In this document: positions 42,616 to 51,389 of the stretch, one piece after another | Layout of the letters: each line of letters begins with the position of its first letter | How positions within the stretch are numbered: the first letter of the stretch is position 1 | Source of the DNA: Pseudomonas aylmerensis | Lineage (GTDB): Bacteria > Pseudomonadota > Gammaproteobacteria > Pseudomonadales > Pseudomonadaceae | NCBI RefSeq assembly: GCF_001702265.1 | Contig: NZ_MAUE01000045.1 | Location: forward strand, 416,801-480,800 | DNA length: 64,000 nt | Reading direction: 5' to 3' | The notes under the pieces: model-generated | Databases searched by the model: none | Told to the model about the DNA's origin: nothing | The model's input: only the letters and a program-made list of their open reading frames with translations | Made by a program: the position numbers and the translations under genes

Positions 42616-43443
42616 TTGTCTACGGGTAATTTGGATTTCGAACAGTTCCGGGTCTTCCTGGAAAAAGCCTGTGGCATATTGCTCGGTGAGAACAAGCAGT
42701 ACCTGGTATCCAGCCGTCTCAACAAACTGATGGAACAGCAGGGCATCAAGTCGCTGGGCGAGTTGGTCCAGCGCATCCAGGGCCAGCCGCGCAGCGGGCT
42801 CAAGGAAATGGTGGTCGATGCCATGACCACCAACGAAACCTTGTGGTTTCGCGACACCTATCCGTTTGAAGTGCTCAAGAGCAAGGTGCTGCCGGAAGCC
42901 ATCAAGGCCAGCCCGGGCCAGCGCCTGCGCATCTGGTCGGCGGCCTGCTCCTCGGGGCAGGAACCGTACTCGATCTCGATGTCCATCGATGAGTTCGAGC
43001 GGACCAACATGGGCCAGCTCAAGGCCGGTGCGCAAATTGTCGCCACTGACCTGTCCGGCACCATGCTCACCAACTGCAAGACCGGCGAGTACGACAGCCT
43101 GGCCCTGGGCCGTGGTTTGTCCCAGGAGCGCCTGCAACGTTACTTCGACCCGAAAGGGGCCGGGCGTTGGGCGGTCAAGGCGCCGATCAAGAGCCGCGTG
43201 GAGTTTCGCTCGTTCAACCTGCTCGACAGCTACGCCAGCCTGGGCAAGTTCGACATGGTGTTCTGCCGCAACGTGCTGATCTACTTCTCGGCCGAAGTGA
43301 AGAAAGACATCCTGTTGCGCATCCACGGCACGCTCAAGCGCGGTGGCTATCTGTTCCTCGGCGCATCCGAAGCGCTGAACGGCCTGCCCGATCATTACCA
43401 GATGGTGCAGTGCAGTCCTGGGATCATCTACCAGGCCAAGTAA
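42616..43443 (+). CDS. cheR: Chemotaxis methyltransferase CheR
   Basis: A 275-residue SAM-dependent methyltransferase that methylates glutamates of chemoreceptors. It has an N-terminal helical CheR_N domain (about 8-60) and a catalytic domain with W-S-A-A-C-S-S-G-Q-E-P-Y-S for SAM binding and F-C-R-N-V-L-I-Y-F near residue 216. The start is an unusual TTG at 42616 with GAGG 9-10 bases upstream; no ATG lies near the conserved N-terminus. It lies between cheV and the sigma54-driven flgBCDE. Confidence 0.94.
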   Translation: MSTGNLDFEQFRVFLEKACGILLGENKQYLVSSRLNKLMEQQGIKSLGELVQRIQGQPRSGLKEMVVDAMTTNETLWFRDTYPFEVLKSKVLPEAIKASPGQRLRIWSAACSSGQEPYSISMSIDEFERTNMGQLKAGAQIVATDLSGTMLTNCKTGEYDSLALGRGLSQERLQRYFDPKGAGRWAVKAPIKSRVEFRSFNLLDSYASLGKFDMVFCRNVLIYFSAEVKKDILLRIHGTLKRGGYLFLGASEALNGLPDHYQMVQCSPGIIYQAK

Positions 43444-43449
43444 GATCAA

Positions 43450-43557
43450 TGTGGGAGCCTGGCTTGTGTGGGAGCTGGCTTGCCTGCGATAGCAGCACCT
43501 CGTTGTGACTGAAAAAACCGAGGAGCCTGCATTGCGGGCAAGCCCTGCTCCCACACA
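43450..43557. repeat. REP cluster between cheR and flgB
   Basis: Two partial TGTGGGAGC...GGCTTG copies at the left (43450-43490) pair with the right-hand copy ending CCTGCTCCCACACA. It separates cheR from the sigma54 promoter of flgB. Confidence 0.8.
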
Positions 43558-43712
43558 AGCCCGCACCCACCATTGTTATGCGGCAAATCTCCTGAAAGCG
43601 GCAACCTCGATTGCCGCTTTACTGGCGCCACGCGGAAACCGCTTGCCGCTTTTCTGGCATTGCCGTCGGCAACCACCCTCCGAAACCCTTGATATACGGG
43701 CCTTGCCCGGAT

Positions 43713-43728
43713 TGGCATGAGCCTTGCT
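43713..43728 (+). promoter_or_regulatory. Sigma54 promoter of flgBCDE
   Basis: TGGCATGAGCCTTGCT matches TGGCAC-N5-TTGCW with the GG and GC dinucleotides exactly 10 bases apart (43714-43715 and 43726-43727). It lies 45 bp before the flgB start. Activation by FleQ or FleR is known for this class in Pseudomonas. Confidence 0.85.
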
Positions 43729-43772
43729 ATAACCCTGTTAACGAACAGCAGGTCAGCCTAAAGGTTTCCGCC

Positions 43773-44180
43773 ATGAGCATCAGCTTCGATAAAGCGCTCG
43801 GTATCCACGAACAAGCCCTGGGCTTCCGCGCCCAGCGTGCCGAAGTCCTGGCCAACAACATTGCCAACGCCGACACCCCGAACTACAAGGCTCGGGACCT
43901 GGACTTCTCCGCCGTGCTCGCCGCACAGCAGGAGAAGACCAAGAACGGCACCTTCGCCTTGAACATGACCAACAGCCGTCATATCGAAGCGCAAGGCCTG
44001 GGCAATGGTGACGAGTCGCTGCTGTATCGCACGCCGATGCAGCCATCGATCGACCAGAACACCGTCGACGCCCAGCTGGAGCAATCGGCCTACGCCGAGA
44101 ACTCGGTGAACTTCCAGGCCAGCTTCACCCTGCTCAACAGTAAATTCAAAGGGCTGATGTCAGCCCTGCGTGGAGAGTAA
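43773..44180 (+). CDS. flgB: Flagellar basal-body rod protein FlgB
   Basis: A 135-residue proximal rod subunit. The N-terminal rod signature A-N-N-I-A-N-A-D-T-P-N-Y-K-A lies near residue 28. AAGG stands about 9 bases before ATG 43773; the longer open frame to 43611 contains the promoter. It is the first gene of flgBCDE. Confidence 0.96.
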   Translation: MSISFDKALGIHEQALGFRAQRAEVLANNIANADTPNYKARDLDFSAVLAAQQEKTKNGTFALNMTNSRHIEAQGLGNGDESLLYRTPMQPSIDQNTVDAQLEQSAYAENSVNFQASFTLLNSKFKGLMSALRGE

Positions 44181-44183
44181 GCC

Positions 44184-44627
44184 ATGTCCCTGTCCAGTGT
44201 TTTCAATATTGCCGGCAGTGGCATGAGCGCGCAGACCACGCGTTTGAACACCGTCGCCAGTAACATCGCCAACGCCGAGACCGTGTCGTCGAGCATTGAC
44301 CAGACCTACCGCGCCCGTCACCCGGTGTTCGCCACCATGTTCCAGGGCGGCCAGAGCGGCGGCAGCGATTCGCTGTTCCAGGACCAGGGCGCTGCAGGTT
44401 CCGGCGTGCAGGTGCTCGGTGTGGTGGAAGACCAGAGCAACCTGGAGGCCCGCTACGAGCCGAATCACCCGGCGGCGAACGAAAAAGGCTACGTCTACTA
44501 CCCGAACGTCAATGTGGTCGAGGAAATGGCAGACATGATCTCCGCCAGCCGCTCGTTCCAGACCAACGCGGAAATGATGAACACCGCCAAAACCATGATG
44601 CAGAAGGTCCTGACCCTGGGTCAGTGA
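44184..44627 (+). CDS. flgC: Flagellar basal-body rod protein FlgC
   Basis: A 147-residue proximal rod subunit with S-N-I-A-N-A-E-T near residue 27 and the C-terminal coiled part M-I-S-A-S-R-S-F-Q-T-N. It begins 3 bp after flgB, with GGAG 8 bases upstream inside the flgB end. Confidence 0.96.
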   Translation: MSLSSVFNIAGSGMSAQTTRLNTVASNIANAETVSSSIDQTYRARHPVFATMFQGGQSGGSDSLFQDQGAAGSGVQVLGVVEDQSNLEARYEPNHPAANEKGYVYYPNVNVVEEMADMISASRSFQTNAEMMNTAKTMMQKVLTLGQ

Positions 44628-44642
44628 TAAGGGGCGCCACTA

Positions 44643-45368
44643 ATGGCCATCGTTGATACGACAAACAACACGGCAGTCCAGGACCTTTTCAACTCCAAGG
44701 TCAAGACCGCCACAGATAACAGCAGCGTCGGTGACGCCTCCAAGGCGGCGACGGGCAACCAGTCGCTGGGCAAGGATGCATTCCTGCAACTGCTGGTGAC
44801 CCAGCTGAAAAACCAGAACCCGCTGTCGCCCCAGGACAACGGCGCGTTCGTGGCCCAGTTGGCGCAGTTCAGCAGCCTGGAAGGCATCAACACCCTGAAC
44901 GACTCGGTGAATGCGATCTCGAGCAACTTCAGCTCCTCGCAAGCGCTGCAGGCATCGTCGCTGGTCGGGCGCTCGATCATCACCCAGACCGACAAGGCCC
45001 TGGTGGACACAAGCAAGAGCATGACCGGTTCGGTCGCGGTGACCTCTGCGGTGGGTAACGTCTCCATCAAGATCACTGACAAAGATGGCAACGTGGTGCG
45101 CACCATCGACATGGGCGCCCAGAGCGCGGGTAACTCCGACTTCATCTGGGACGGCAAGAACGACAAAGGTGAAGTGGCCCCCGCAGGTACCTACACCTTC
45201 GCGGCCACCACCAAAAATGACAAGGGCGACTCGGTAGCCCTGGCGACCTCGCTGCCCGCGACGGTGACCAGCGTGACGTTGAGCAAGACCGGCGGCGAAA
45301 TGCTGTTGAACCTTGCAGGTGGCATGGGCAGCGTCAAGCTGTCGCAAATTCAGACTATCGGTACATAG
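44643..45368 (+). CDS. flgD: Flagellar hook capping protein FlgD
   Basis: A 241-residue hook cap scaffold that guides FlgE polymerisation. The N-terminal part has L-G-K-D-A-F-L-Q-L-L-V-T-Q-L-K-N-Q-N-P. The C-terminal FlgD Ig-like domain (about 115-210) contains F-I-W-D-G-K-N-D-K-G. It starts 15 bp after flgC. Confidence 0.95.
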   Translation: MAIVDTTNNTAVQDLFNSKVKTATDNSSVGDASKAATGNQSLGKDAFLQLLVTQLKNQNPLSPQDNGAFVAQLAQFSSLEGINTLNDSVNAISSNFSSSQALQASSLVGRSIITQTDKALVDTSKSMTGSVAVTSAVGNVSIKITDKDGNVVRTIDMGAQSAGNSDFIWDGKNDKGEVAPAGTYTFAATTKNDKGDSVALATSLPATVTSVTLSKTGGEMLLNLAGGMGSVKLSQIQTIGT

Positions 45369-45399
45369 AGCCGGCTAAATACGGCAGAGGGAGAGAAAC

Positions 45400-46710
45400 A
45401 TGTCTTTTAATATCGGCCTTAGCGGCCTCTATGCGGCCAACAAACAACTGGACGTGACCGGCAACAACATCGCCAACGTCGCGACCACTGGCTTCAAGTC
45501 GTCCCGTGCGGAATTCGCGGACATCTACGCCGCCTCCAAACTGGGCACCGGCCAGAACAGCATCGGCAATGGTGTGAACCTGGCGGCTGTGTCGCAGCAG
45601 TTCACCCAGGGTGACGTCAACAACAGCGGCGGTATCCTGGACATGGCGATCCAGGGTGGCGGCTTCTTCGTGCAGAAGGGCAGCGACGGCTCGCTGGAAT
45701 ACACCCGCAGCGGTGCGTTCCGTGCCGACAAAGATGGCTACATCACTAACAACACCGGTACTTCGCGCCTGCAAGGCTACGCAGCGGACGCCGATGGCAA
45801 AATCGTCAAGGGTGGCCTGGTCGATCTGCAACTGAACCTGGCGAACCTGCCGCCGAAGGCGTCCACCAAAGTGGACTCCACCAGTAACCTGAATTCTTCG
45901 GACCTGCCGATCAATCAGACGGACCACCCGTTCGATCCGACCAAGACCGACAGCTTCAACACCCAGTACTCCACCACGCTCTACGATACCCAGGGCAACG
46001 CCCACTCGATGGTGCAGTACATGGTTAAAACCGATGGCAACGTCTGGCAGTCCTACACGCTGATTGACGGCCGTAACCCGGATGGCACGCCGATCAGCGG
46101 TACCGGTGCCGTTGCCCCAGTGCCGTCTACGCTGACCTTTGATACCTCTGGCAAGCTCGAAAAAATTGTCGGCGCCAACGTCAAGGACACTACCATGACC
46201 ATTGACGACTGGAAGCCGGGCGGCCTGGTCGATGGCGTTTGGAAGGACAACGGTGCTGCTGCCAACACCGGCGGTATTGCCGTCAACATGGGTAACATCA
46301 CCCAGTACAACTCCGCCAGCTACCGCAACCCGCCGGTCACCGATGGCTACGCCACCGGCCAGATCACCGGCCTGAAAATCGACGGCAGCGGTGTACTGTT
46401 CGCCACGTTCAGCAACCAGCAGAGCAAGGCTATCGGCCAGATCTCCCTGGCCAGCTTCAACAACGAACAGGGCCTGCAGCCCTCCGGCGGCACCACCTGG
46501 AGAGAGACCTTCGCCTCGGGCCAGCCGGGTTATGACAGCCCGCAAGCCGGGACCTTGGGTTCGATCGTGGCCAACTCGCTGGAGAACTCCAACGTCAACC
46601 TGACCAACGAGCTGGTGGACCTGATCAAGGCCCAGAGCAACTACCAGGCGAACGCCAAGACCATCTCCACCCAGAGCACCATCATGCAGACCATCATTCA
46701 GATGACCTGA
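45400..46710 (+). CDS. flgE: Flagellar hook protein FlgE
   Basis: A 436-residue hook subunit. The N-terminal G-L-S-G-L-Y-A-A-N-K-Q-L-D-V-T-G-N-N-I and the C-terminal S-N-Y-Q-A-N-A-K-T-I-S-T form the coiled core; the middle (about 150-350) is the surface-exposed variable part. AGGGAG precedes the start. It ends the flgBCDE operon at a strong terminator; flgF is not in the window after it, as unrelated genes follow. Confidence 0.96.
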   Translation: MSFNIGLSGLYAANKQLDVTGNNIANVATTGFKSSRAEFADIYAASKLGTGQNSIGNGVNLAAVSQQFTQGDVNNSGGILDMAIQGGGFFVQKGSDGSLEYTRSGAFRADKDGYITNNTGTSRLQGYAADADGKIVKGGLVDLQLNLANLPPKASTKVDSTSNLNSSDLPINQTDHPFDPTKTDSFNTQYSTTLYDTQGNAHSMVQYMVKTDGNVWQSYTLIDGRNPDGTPISGTGAVAPVPSTLTFDTSGKLEKIVGANVKDTTMTIDDWKPGGLVDGVWKDNGAAANTGGIAVNMGNITQYNSASYRNPPVTDGYATGQITGLKIDGSGVLFATFSNQQSKAIGQISLASFNNEQGLQPSGGTTWRETFASGQPGYDSPQAGTLGSIVANSLENSNVNLTNELVDLIKAQSNYQANAKTISTQSTIMQTIIQMT

Positions 46711-46730
46711 TGCAAAAGCGCTCGACAAGA

Positions 46731-46755
46731 AGCCCCTCGTAAGAGGGGCTTTTTT
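46731..46755 (+). terminator. Terminator of flgBCDE
   Basis: AGCCCCTC/GAGGGGCT stem with a GTAA loop and a T-run, 20 bp after the flgE stop. It isolates the effector-like gene downstream from flagellar transcription. Confidence 0.9.
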
Positions 46756-46812
46756 GTGGGCGTAGGAAAATAACCCATGACATTACAGGTTACGCGTTGA
46801 ATTTCTGGGGAA

Positions 46813-46841
46813 GGAACACTCCATTTCTGTCTTGCCACTGA
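46813..46841 (+). promoter_or_regulatory. hrp box (HrpL/RspL-type ECF sigma promoter)
   Basis: GGAACA (46813-46818), 16 bases, CCAC (46835-46838), two bases, A (46841). The consensus is GGAACC-N15/16-CCAC-N2-A, so only one base differs. It lies 45 bp before the ATG at 46887, a normal distance for type III secretion genes of P. syringae and P. fluorescens. No other gene starts between. Confidence 0.75.
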
Positions 46842-46886
46842 TGGTCAAGAGCCTTGTCGGCTCACCAATCAGTGGGAGTGCCGAAG

Positions 46887-47948
46887 ATGGGAAGTTCAGG
46901 AGTATCCGCCTCGGGGGCGCGGCGTACCGCCTCTGTGGCTGGGGTTGCGCGAGGTGATTCGCCGCCAGTTAAACCTGTGGACCACGCATCGACGGTCAAG
47001 TCGTTCCTCCAACAGTTGTTCGACGCCGAGAAAGACGGCAAAACCCAGTCGGTCCAGGACTTGCGCAACAAATTGAGTGAACTGCGTGAGAATTTGGGTG
47101 ATGAAAAATTCAAGGAGATCCTCAAGAAGCTCATCCAAGAATCCGATAGCAAGTACCTTGAGCTTCTCAAGCGGCTGCTGAAGGAGTGGTTTCCCGATGC
47201 GGATGATGTCCCACCACCGAACACGCCACCGCCGGGAGGTGGCGGAGGGGGGGGTAGGGGCGGCGGTAGAGTGGACCCTGCGGGGTTTGGTCCTGCCGAG
47301 AAAATGGGCAATCGGCCTTACACAAAAGGGCAGAATTATTTCAACTACAAGCCTGATAACAGTAACCCCGGGCAAAAGCCGGGAACTGGAAAAGAACAGG
47401 GCAATATCTGGACGGGTTTCAAGCAAGGGCCTGACGGCAATTGTGTGACGGTTTCCGCAATCAAGGCCGCCATGATGCGGTATGGCAAGGAGCCTACAGA
47501 TGTATTCAAGGAGGTAAAAGAGGCGGGCGATGGCTATGACGTGACGATGCGCGATGGATACAAGGTTCATCTTTCCAAGGAAGAATTCAAGCTGGCGGCA
47601 AAGGAGGCCCGATTCGAGGGCGATGATCCTTCGATGATAACGTCTGCCAACTTCATATTTGCCGCGAGCGCCAAGCGGGCCCAGATGGAAAACAACGACG
47701 GTAAGGGCGCGCGCAGTTTCGAGCAAGCCATCCAGACCCTCAACGATGGAGAGTATTCGCGAGAAGGTTTGGACCGCATAGGACTGAAGGGGCTTTACAG
47801 GCAGGCGACCGATGCCGACTTGAGAAACAGCAAGGTCGGGACGGTGGAGTACGGCGGCCATTCGATGGCAGTGATTAACGGCCGCATTGAGCTGTGGGGG
47901 CAGCGAGGCGGTGTGCCGGCAGTCGGTATCGCCACCGTATTGATCTAG
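46887..47948 (+). CDS. Putative type III effector with papain-like cysteine protease signature
   Basis: A 353-residue protein of no family I recognise. ATG 46887 has GGGAG 8 bases upstream; the TTG at 46854 has none. Residues 1-35 are Ser/Ala/Gly-rich with no hydrophobic signal, as in type III substrates. A charged helical region covers 36-102. A Pro/Gly linker follows (110-130), encoded partly by a G8 tract. The C-terminal domain has Q180-G-P-D-G-N-C186, spaced like the papain oxyanion Gln and catalytic Cys, and G-G-H325-S-M-A-V. The third catalytic residue is not clear; N331 is one candidate. An hrp box lies upstream and a two-way terminator follows. It sits alone between flgE and nrdA. The type III route is inferred, not shown. 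Confidence 0.75.
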   Translation: MGSSGVSASGARRTASVAGVARGDSPPVKPVDHASTVKSFLQQLFDAEKDGKTQSVQDLRNKLSELRENLGDEKFKEILKKLIQESDSKYLELLKRLLKEWFPDADDVPPPNTPPPGGGGGGGRGGGRVDPAGFGPAEKMGNRPYTKGQNYFNYKPDNSNPGQKPGTGKEQGNIWTGFKQGPDGNCVTVSAIKAAMMRYGKEPTDVFKEVKEAGDGYDVTMRDGYKVHLSKEEFKLAAKEARFEGDDPSMITSANFIFAASAKRAQMENNDGKGARSFEQAIQTLNDGEYSREGLDRIGLKGLYRQATDADLRNSKVGTVEYGGHSMAVINGRIELWGQRGGVPAVGIATVLI

Positions 47949-47976
47949 TCTTGCACGAGGGTTTTACCGGGCAAAA

Positions 47977-48015
47977 GAAAGCCCCCGATACACGTTAAGT
48001 GTATCGGGGGCTTTT
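47977..48015. terminator. Bidirectional terminator between effector gene and nrdA
   Basis: A 13-bp stem GCCCCCGATACAC/GTGTATCGGGGGC (47981-47993 with 47999-48011) with AAA before and TTTT after, placed between convergent genes. Confidence 0.9.
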
Positions 48016-48050
48016 CAGCCTTGGGGGGTTAGCCCCAGGGCGGGCTCAGC

Positions 48051-50945
48051 TTATTGGCAAGCTTCGCAATCCGGCTCGTCAATCGCGCAGGCTTTTGGCA
48101 CTGGCGCCGGGCCGGCCGGGGCGGCGAGCACCGAATCATCACCGTGGTTACCGCTGGACACAGCGTTCAGCTTGCCGGTGTTGATGGTCGACTTCTCGGT
48201 GCTGGTCGCGGCCAGGGCACGGAGGTAGTAAGTGGTTTTCAGGCCACGATACCAAGCCATGCGGTAGGTCACGTCGAGCTTCTTGCCCGATGCGCCGGCG
48301 ATGTACAGGTTCAGCGACTGAGCCTGGTCGATCCACTTCTGGCGACGGCTGGCGGCATCCACGATCCACTTTGTGTCCACTTCGAAGGCGGTCGCGTAGA
48401 GCTCTTTGAGTTCTTGCGGGATGCGCTCGATCTGCTGCACCGAACCGTCGTAGTACTTCAGGTCGTTGATCATGACCGAGTCCCACAGGCCGCGGGCCTT
48501 GAGGTCGCGAACCAGGTACGGGTTGATCACGGTGAATTCGCCCGACAGGTTCGATTTCACATACAGGTTCTGGTAGGTCGGTTCGATCGACTGCGATACG
48601 CCGGTGATGTTGGCGATGGTCGCGGTCGGTGCGATGGCCATGATGTTGGAGTTACGAATGCCTTTCTGCACACGGGCACGTACCGGCGCCCAGTCCAGGG
48701 ATTCGTTCAGGTCGACATCGATGTACTTCTGGCCACGGGCTTCGATCAGGATCTGTTGCGAGTCCAGCGGCAGGATGCCTTTGGACCACAGCGAACCCTG
48801 GAATGTCTCGTAGGCACCGCGCTCGTCGGCCAGGTCGCAGGAGGCCTGGATCGCGTAGTAGCTGACCGCTTCCATGGACTTGTCGGCGAACTCGACCGCA
48901 GCATCCGAACCGTAAGGAATGTGCTGCAGGTACAGCGCATCCTGGAAGCCCATGATGCCCAGGCCAACCGGACGGTGCTTGAAGTTGGAGTTCTGCGCCT
49001 GTGGCACCGAGTAGTAGTTGATGTCGATCACGTTATCGAGCATGCGTACAGCGGTGTTGACGGTGCGTTCCAGCTTGGCGGTGTCCAGCTTGCCGTTGAC
49101 GATGTGGTTCGGCAGGTTGATCGAGCCCAGGTTGCAAACGGCGATCTCGTCCTTGTTGGTGTTCAAGGTGATCTCGGTGCACAGGTTCGAGCTGTGGACC
49201 ACGCCGACGTGCTGCTGCGGGCTGCGCAGGTTGCACGGGTCTTTGAAGGTCAGCCATGGGTGGCCGGTTTCAAACAGCATGGAGAGCATTTTGCGCCACA
49301 GGTCTTTGGCCTGGATGGTCTTGAACAGCTTGACCTTGCCTGGGTACTCGGTGAGGGCTTCGTAGTACTCGTAGCGCTCTTCGAAGGCCTTGCCGGTCAG
49401 GTCGTGCAGGTCCGGGACTTCGGAGGGCGAGAACAGGGTCCACTTGCCGTCATCGAAGACGCGCTTCATGAACAGGTCAGGGATCCAGTTGGCGGTGTTC
49501 ATGTCGTGGGTACGACGACGGTCATCACCGGTGTTCTTGCGCAGCTCGATGAACTCTTCAATGTCCATGTGCCAGGTTTCCAGGTAGGCACACACAGCGC
49601 CTTTGCGCTTGCCACCCTGGTTCACGGCGACGGCGGTGTCGTTCACCACTTTCAGGAACGGTACAACGCCCTGGGACTTGCCGTTGGTGCCCTTGATGTA
49701 CGAACCCAGTGCGCGCACCGGGGTCCAGTCGTTGCCCAGGCCGCCGGCGAATTTGGACAACATGGCGTTGTCGTGGATCGCGTGGTAGATGCCCGACAGG
49801 TCATCCGGCACGGTGGTCAGGTAGCAGCTGGACAGCTGTGGACGCAGGGTGCCGGCGTTGAACAGGGTCGGGGTCGACGACATGTAGTCGAAGGATGACA
49901 GCAGGTTGTAGAACTCGATGGCGCGGTCTTCTTTCTGCTTCTCTTCAATCGCCAGGCCCATGGCCACGCGCATGAAGAACACTTGCGGCAGTTCGAAGCG
50001 GATACCGTCCTTGTGGATGAAGTAACGGTCGTACAGGGTTTGCAGGCCCAGGTAGGTGAACTGCTGGTCGCGCTCGTGGTTGATCGCCTTGCCGAGTTTT
50101 TCCAGGTCGAAGGTGGCCAGGACCGGGTTCAGCAATTCGAATTCAATACCCTTGGCGATGTAGGCCGGCAGGGCCTTGGCGTACAGGTCGGCCATCTCGT
50201 GGTGGGTGGCGCTGTCGGCGACTTTCAGGAAGCCCAGGCCTTCGGCACGCAGGGTGTCCATCAGCAGGCGCGCGGTCACGAACGAGTAGTTCGGCTCGCG
50301 TTCAACCAGGGTACGGGCGGTCATCACCAGGGCGGTGTTGACGTCGGTCAGGGCCACGCCGTCGTACAGGTTCTTCAGGGTTTCGCGCTGGATCAGGTCA
50401 CCGTCGACTTCTTCCAGGCCTTCGCAGGCCTCGGTGATGATGGTGTTCAGGCGGCCCAGGTCGAGTGGGGCAAAGCTGCCGTCGGCCAGGGTGATGCGGA
50501 TTGACGGGTGCGCTTGCACGGCAGCTTCTTCAGCCGGGGAACGTACGGCACGTTCCTTGGCGCGCGAGTCACGGTAGATCACGTAGTCGCGGGCGACTTT
50601 CTGCTCGCCGGCACGCATCAGGGCCAGTTCGACCTGGTCCTGGATTTCTTCGATGTGGATGGTGCCGCCCGATGGCATGCGACGCTTGAAGGTCGCGGTG
50701 ACTTGTTCGGTCAGGCGGGCAACGGTGTCGTGGATGCGCGACGAAGCGGCAGCGGTGCCGCCTTCAACTGCAAGAAACGCTTTGGTGATGGCGACGGTGA
50801 TTTTGTCATCGGTATAAGGAACGACAGTGCCGTTACGCTTGATCACACGCAATTGGCCGGGCGCGGTGGCGGACAGATCCAGGTTCGAATCAGCGGCCTG
50901 CGGCACGGAGCCTTGCGGGTTCTCGCGAGTTGTGTCGGTTTGCAT
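48051..50945 (-). CDS. nrdA: Class Ia ribonucleoside-diphosphate reductase alpha subunit
   Basis: A 964-residue NrdA, longer than the E. coli protein because two ATP-cone regulatory domains lie in tandem at about residues 20-125 and 140-230. The catalytic barrel has N-L-C-T-E, containing the radical cysteine and its Asn/Glu partners, and A-V-C-N-L-G-S. The C-terminal C-E-A-C pair accepts electrons from thioredoxin. It makes dNDPs with NrdB, which is not in the window. ATG 50945 was chosen for GGAG 10 bases upstream and the M-Q-T-D-T-T start. NrdR-like and DnaA-box-like sites lie far upstream. Confidence 0.97.
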   Translation of the reverse strand: MQTDTTRENPQGSVPQAADSNLDLSATAPGQLRVIKRNGTVVPYTDDKITVAITKAFLAVEGGTAAASSRIHDTVARLTEQVTATFKRRMPSGGTIHIEEIQDQVELALMRAGEQKVARDYVIYRDSRAKERAVRSPAEEAAVQAHPSIRITLADGSFAPLDLGRLNTIITEACEGLEEVDGDLIQRETLKNLYDGVALTDVNTALVMTARTLVEREPNYSFVTARLLMDTLRAEGLGFLKVADSATHHEMADLYAKALPAYIAKGIEFELLNPVLATFDLEKLGKAINHERDQQFTYLGLQTLYDRYFIHKDGIRFELPQVFFMRVAMGLAIEEKQKEDRAIEFYNLLSSFDYMSSTPTLFNAGTLRPQLSSCYLTTVPDDLSGIYHAIHDNAMLSKFAGGLGNDWTPVRALGSYIKGTNGKSQGVVPFLKVVNDTAVAVNQGGKRKGAVCAYLETWHMDIEEFIELRKNTGDDRRRTHDMNTANWIPDLFMKRVFDDGKWTLFSPSEVPDLHDLTGKAFEERYEYYEALTEYPGKVKLFKTIQAKDLWRKMLSMLFETGHPWLTFKDPCNLRSPQQHVGVVHSSNLCTEITLNTNKDEIAVCNLGSINLPNHIVNGKLDTAKLERTVNTAVRMLDNVIDINYYSVPQAQNSNFKHRPVGLGIMGFQDALYLQHIPYGSDAAVEFADKSMEAVSYYAIQASCDLADERGAYETFQGSLWSKGILPLDSQQILIEARGQKYIDVDLNESLDWAPVRARVQKGIRNSNIMAIAPTATIANITGVSQSIEPTYQNLYVKSNLSGEFTVINPYLVRDLKARGLWDSVMINDLKYYDGSVQQIERIPQELKELYATAFEVDTKWIVDAASRRQKWIDQAQSLNLYIAGASGKKLDVTYRMAWYRGLKTTYYLRALAATSTEKSTINTGKLNAVSSGNHGDDSVLAAPAGPAPVPKACAIDEPDCEACQ

Positions 50946-51316
50946 GGGGGGTTGTCTCCACATTCTATATTTATTTGGGCACCATCTCGGTGCCCACCGT
51001 TCCGTCCTGAAGCACTTACAACAGGCCTTTGGCCTGGCATAACAACTTCGGGACAGGAGGAAGGGAGCTATTCGCGCCGCTTCCATGCCGAAGTCTTCGG
51101 TTCAAGGCGTAAAAGCCTCTGGCCGTATTCCTGTTGGGTGACAGTCGCCCGGTTCAAGCGCTGCAACACCCGTACCGTTTTGCGCTGTTGAAGCGTGAAA
51201 CGGTTGCCATCCGCGTGCGCGGTGTGGGCTTTCAAAAAATGCTTTGGTTAGACCAAACAGGAGCAAGAAAGGGCTTGAGTTTCTTGTCTGATTTGTGTTG
51301 GGTCTTTTCGCTCAAA

Positions 51317-51332
51317 ACCCTACATGTAGGGT
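51317..51332. promoter_or_regulatory. NrdR-like box 1 (within a 22-bp perfect palindrome)
   Basis: ACCCTACATGTAGGGT fits the NrdR core CWATATATWG at 8 of 10 positions. It is the centre of a perfect palindrome covering 51314-51335. Its centre is exactly 31 bp from box 2. Confidence 0.6.
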
Positions 51333-51347
51333 TTTTTTAGCGCCGAG

Positions 51348-51363
51348 CTACAAGATAATGCGT
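51348..51363. promoter_or_regulatory. NrdR-like box 2
   Basis: CTACAAGATAATGCGT fits the NrdR core at 8 of 10 positions. The 31-bp spacing to box 1 (three helical turns) is typical of NrdR operator pairs. Confidence 0.55.
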
Positions 51364-51389
51364 TTTGGGGGGCTTAGCAACGCACTACC

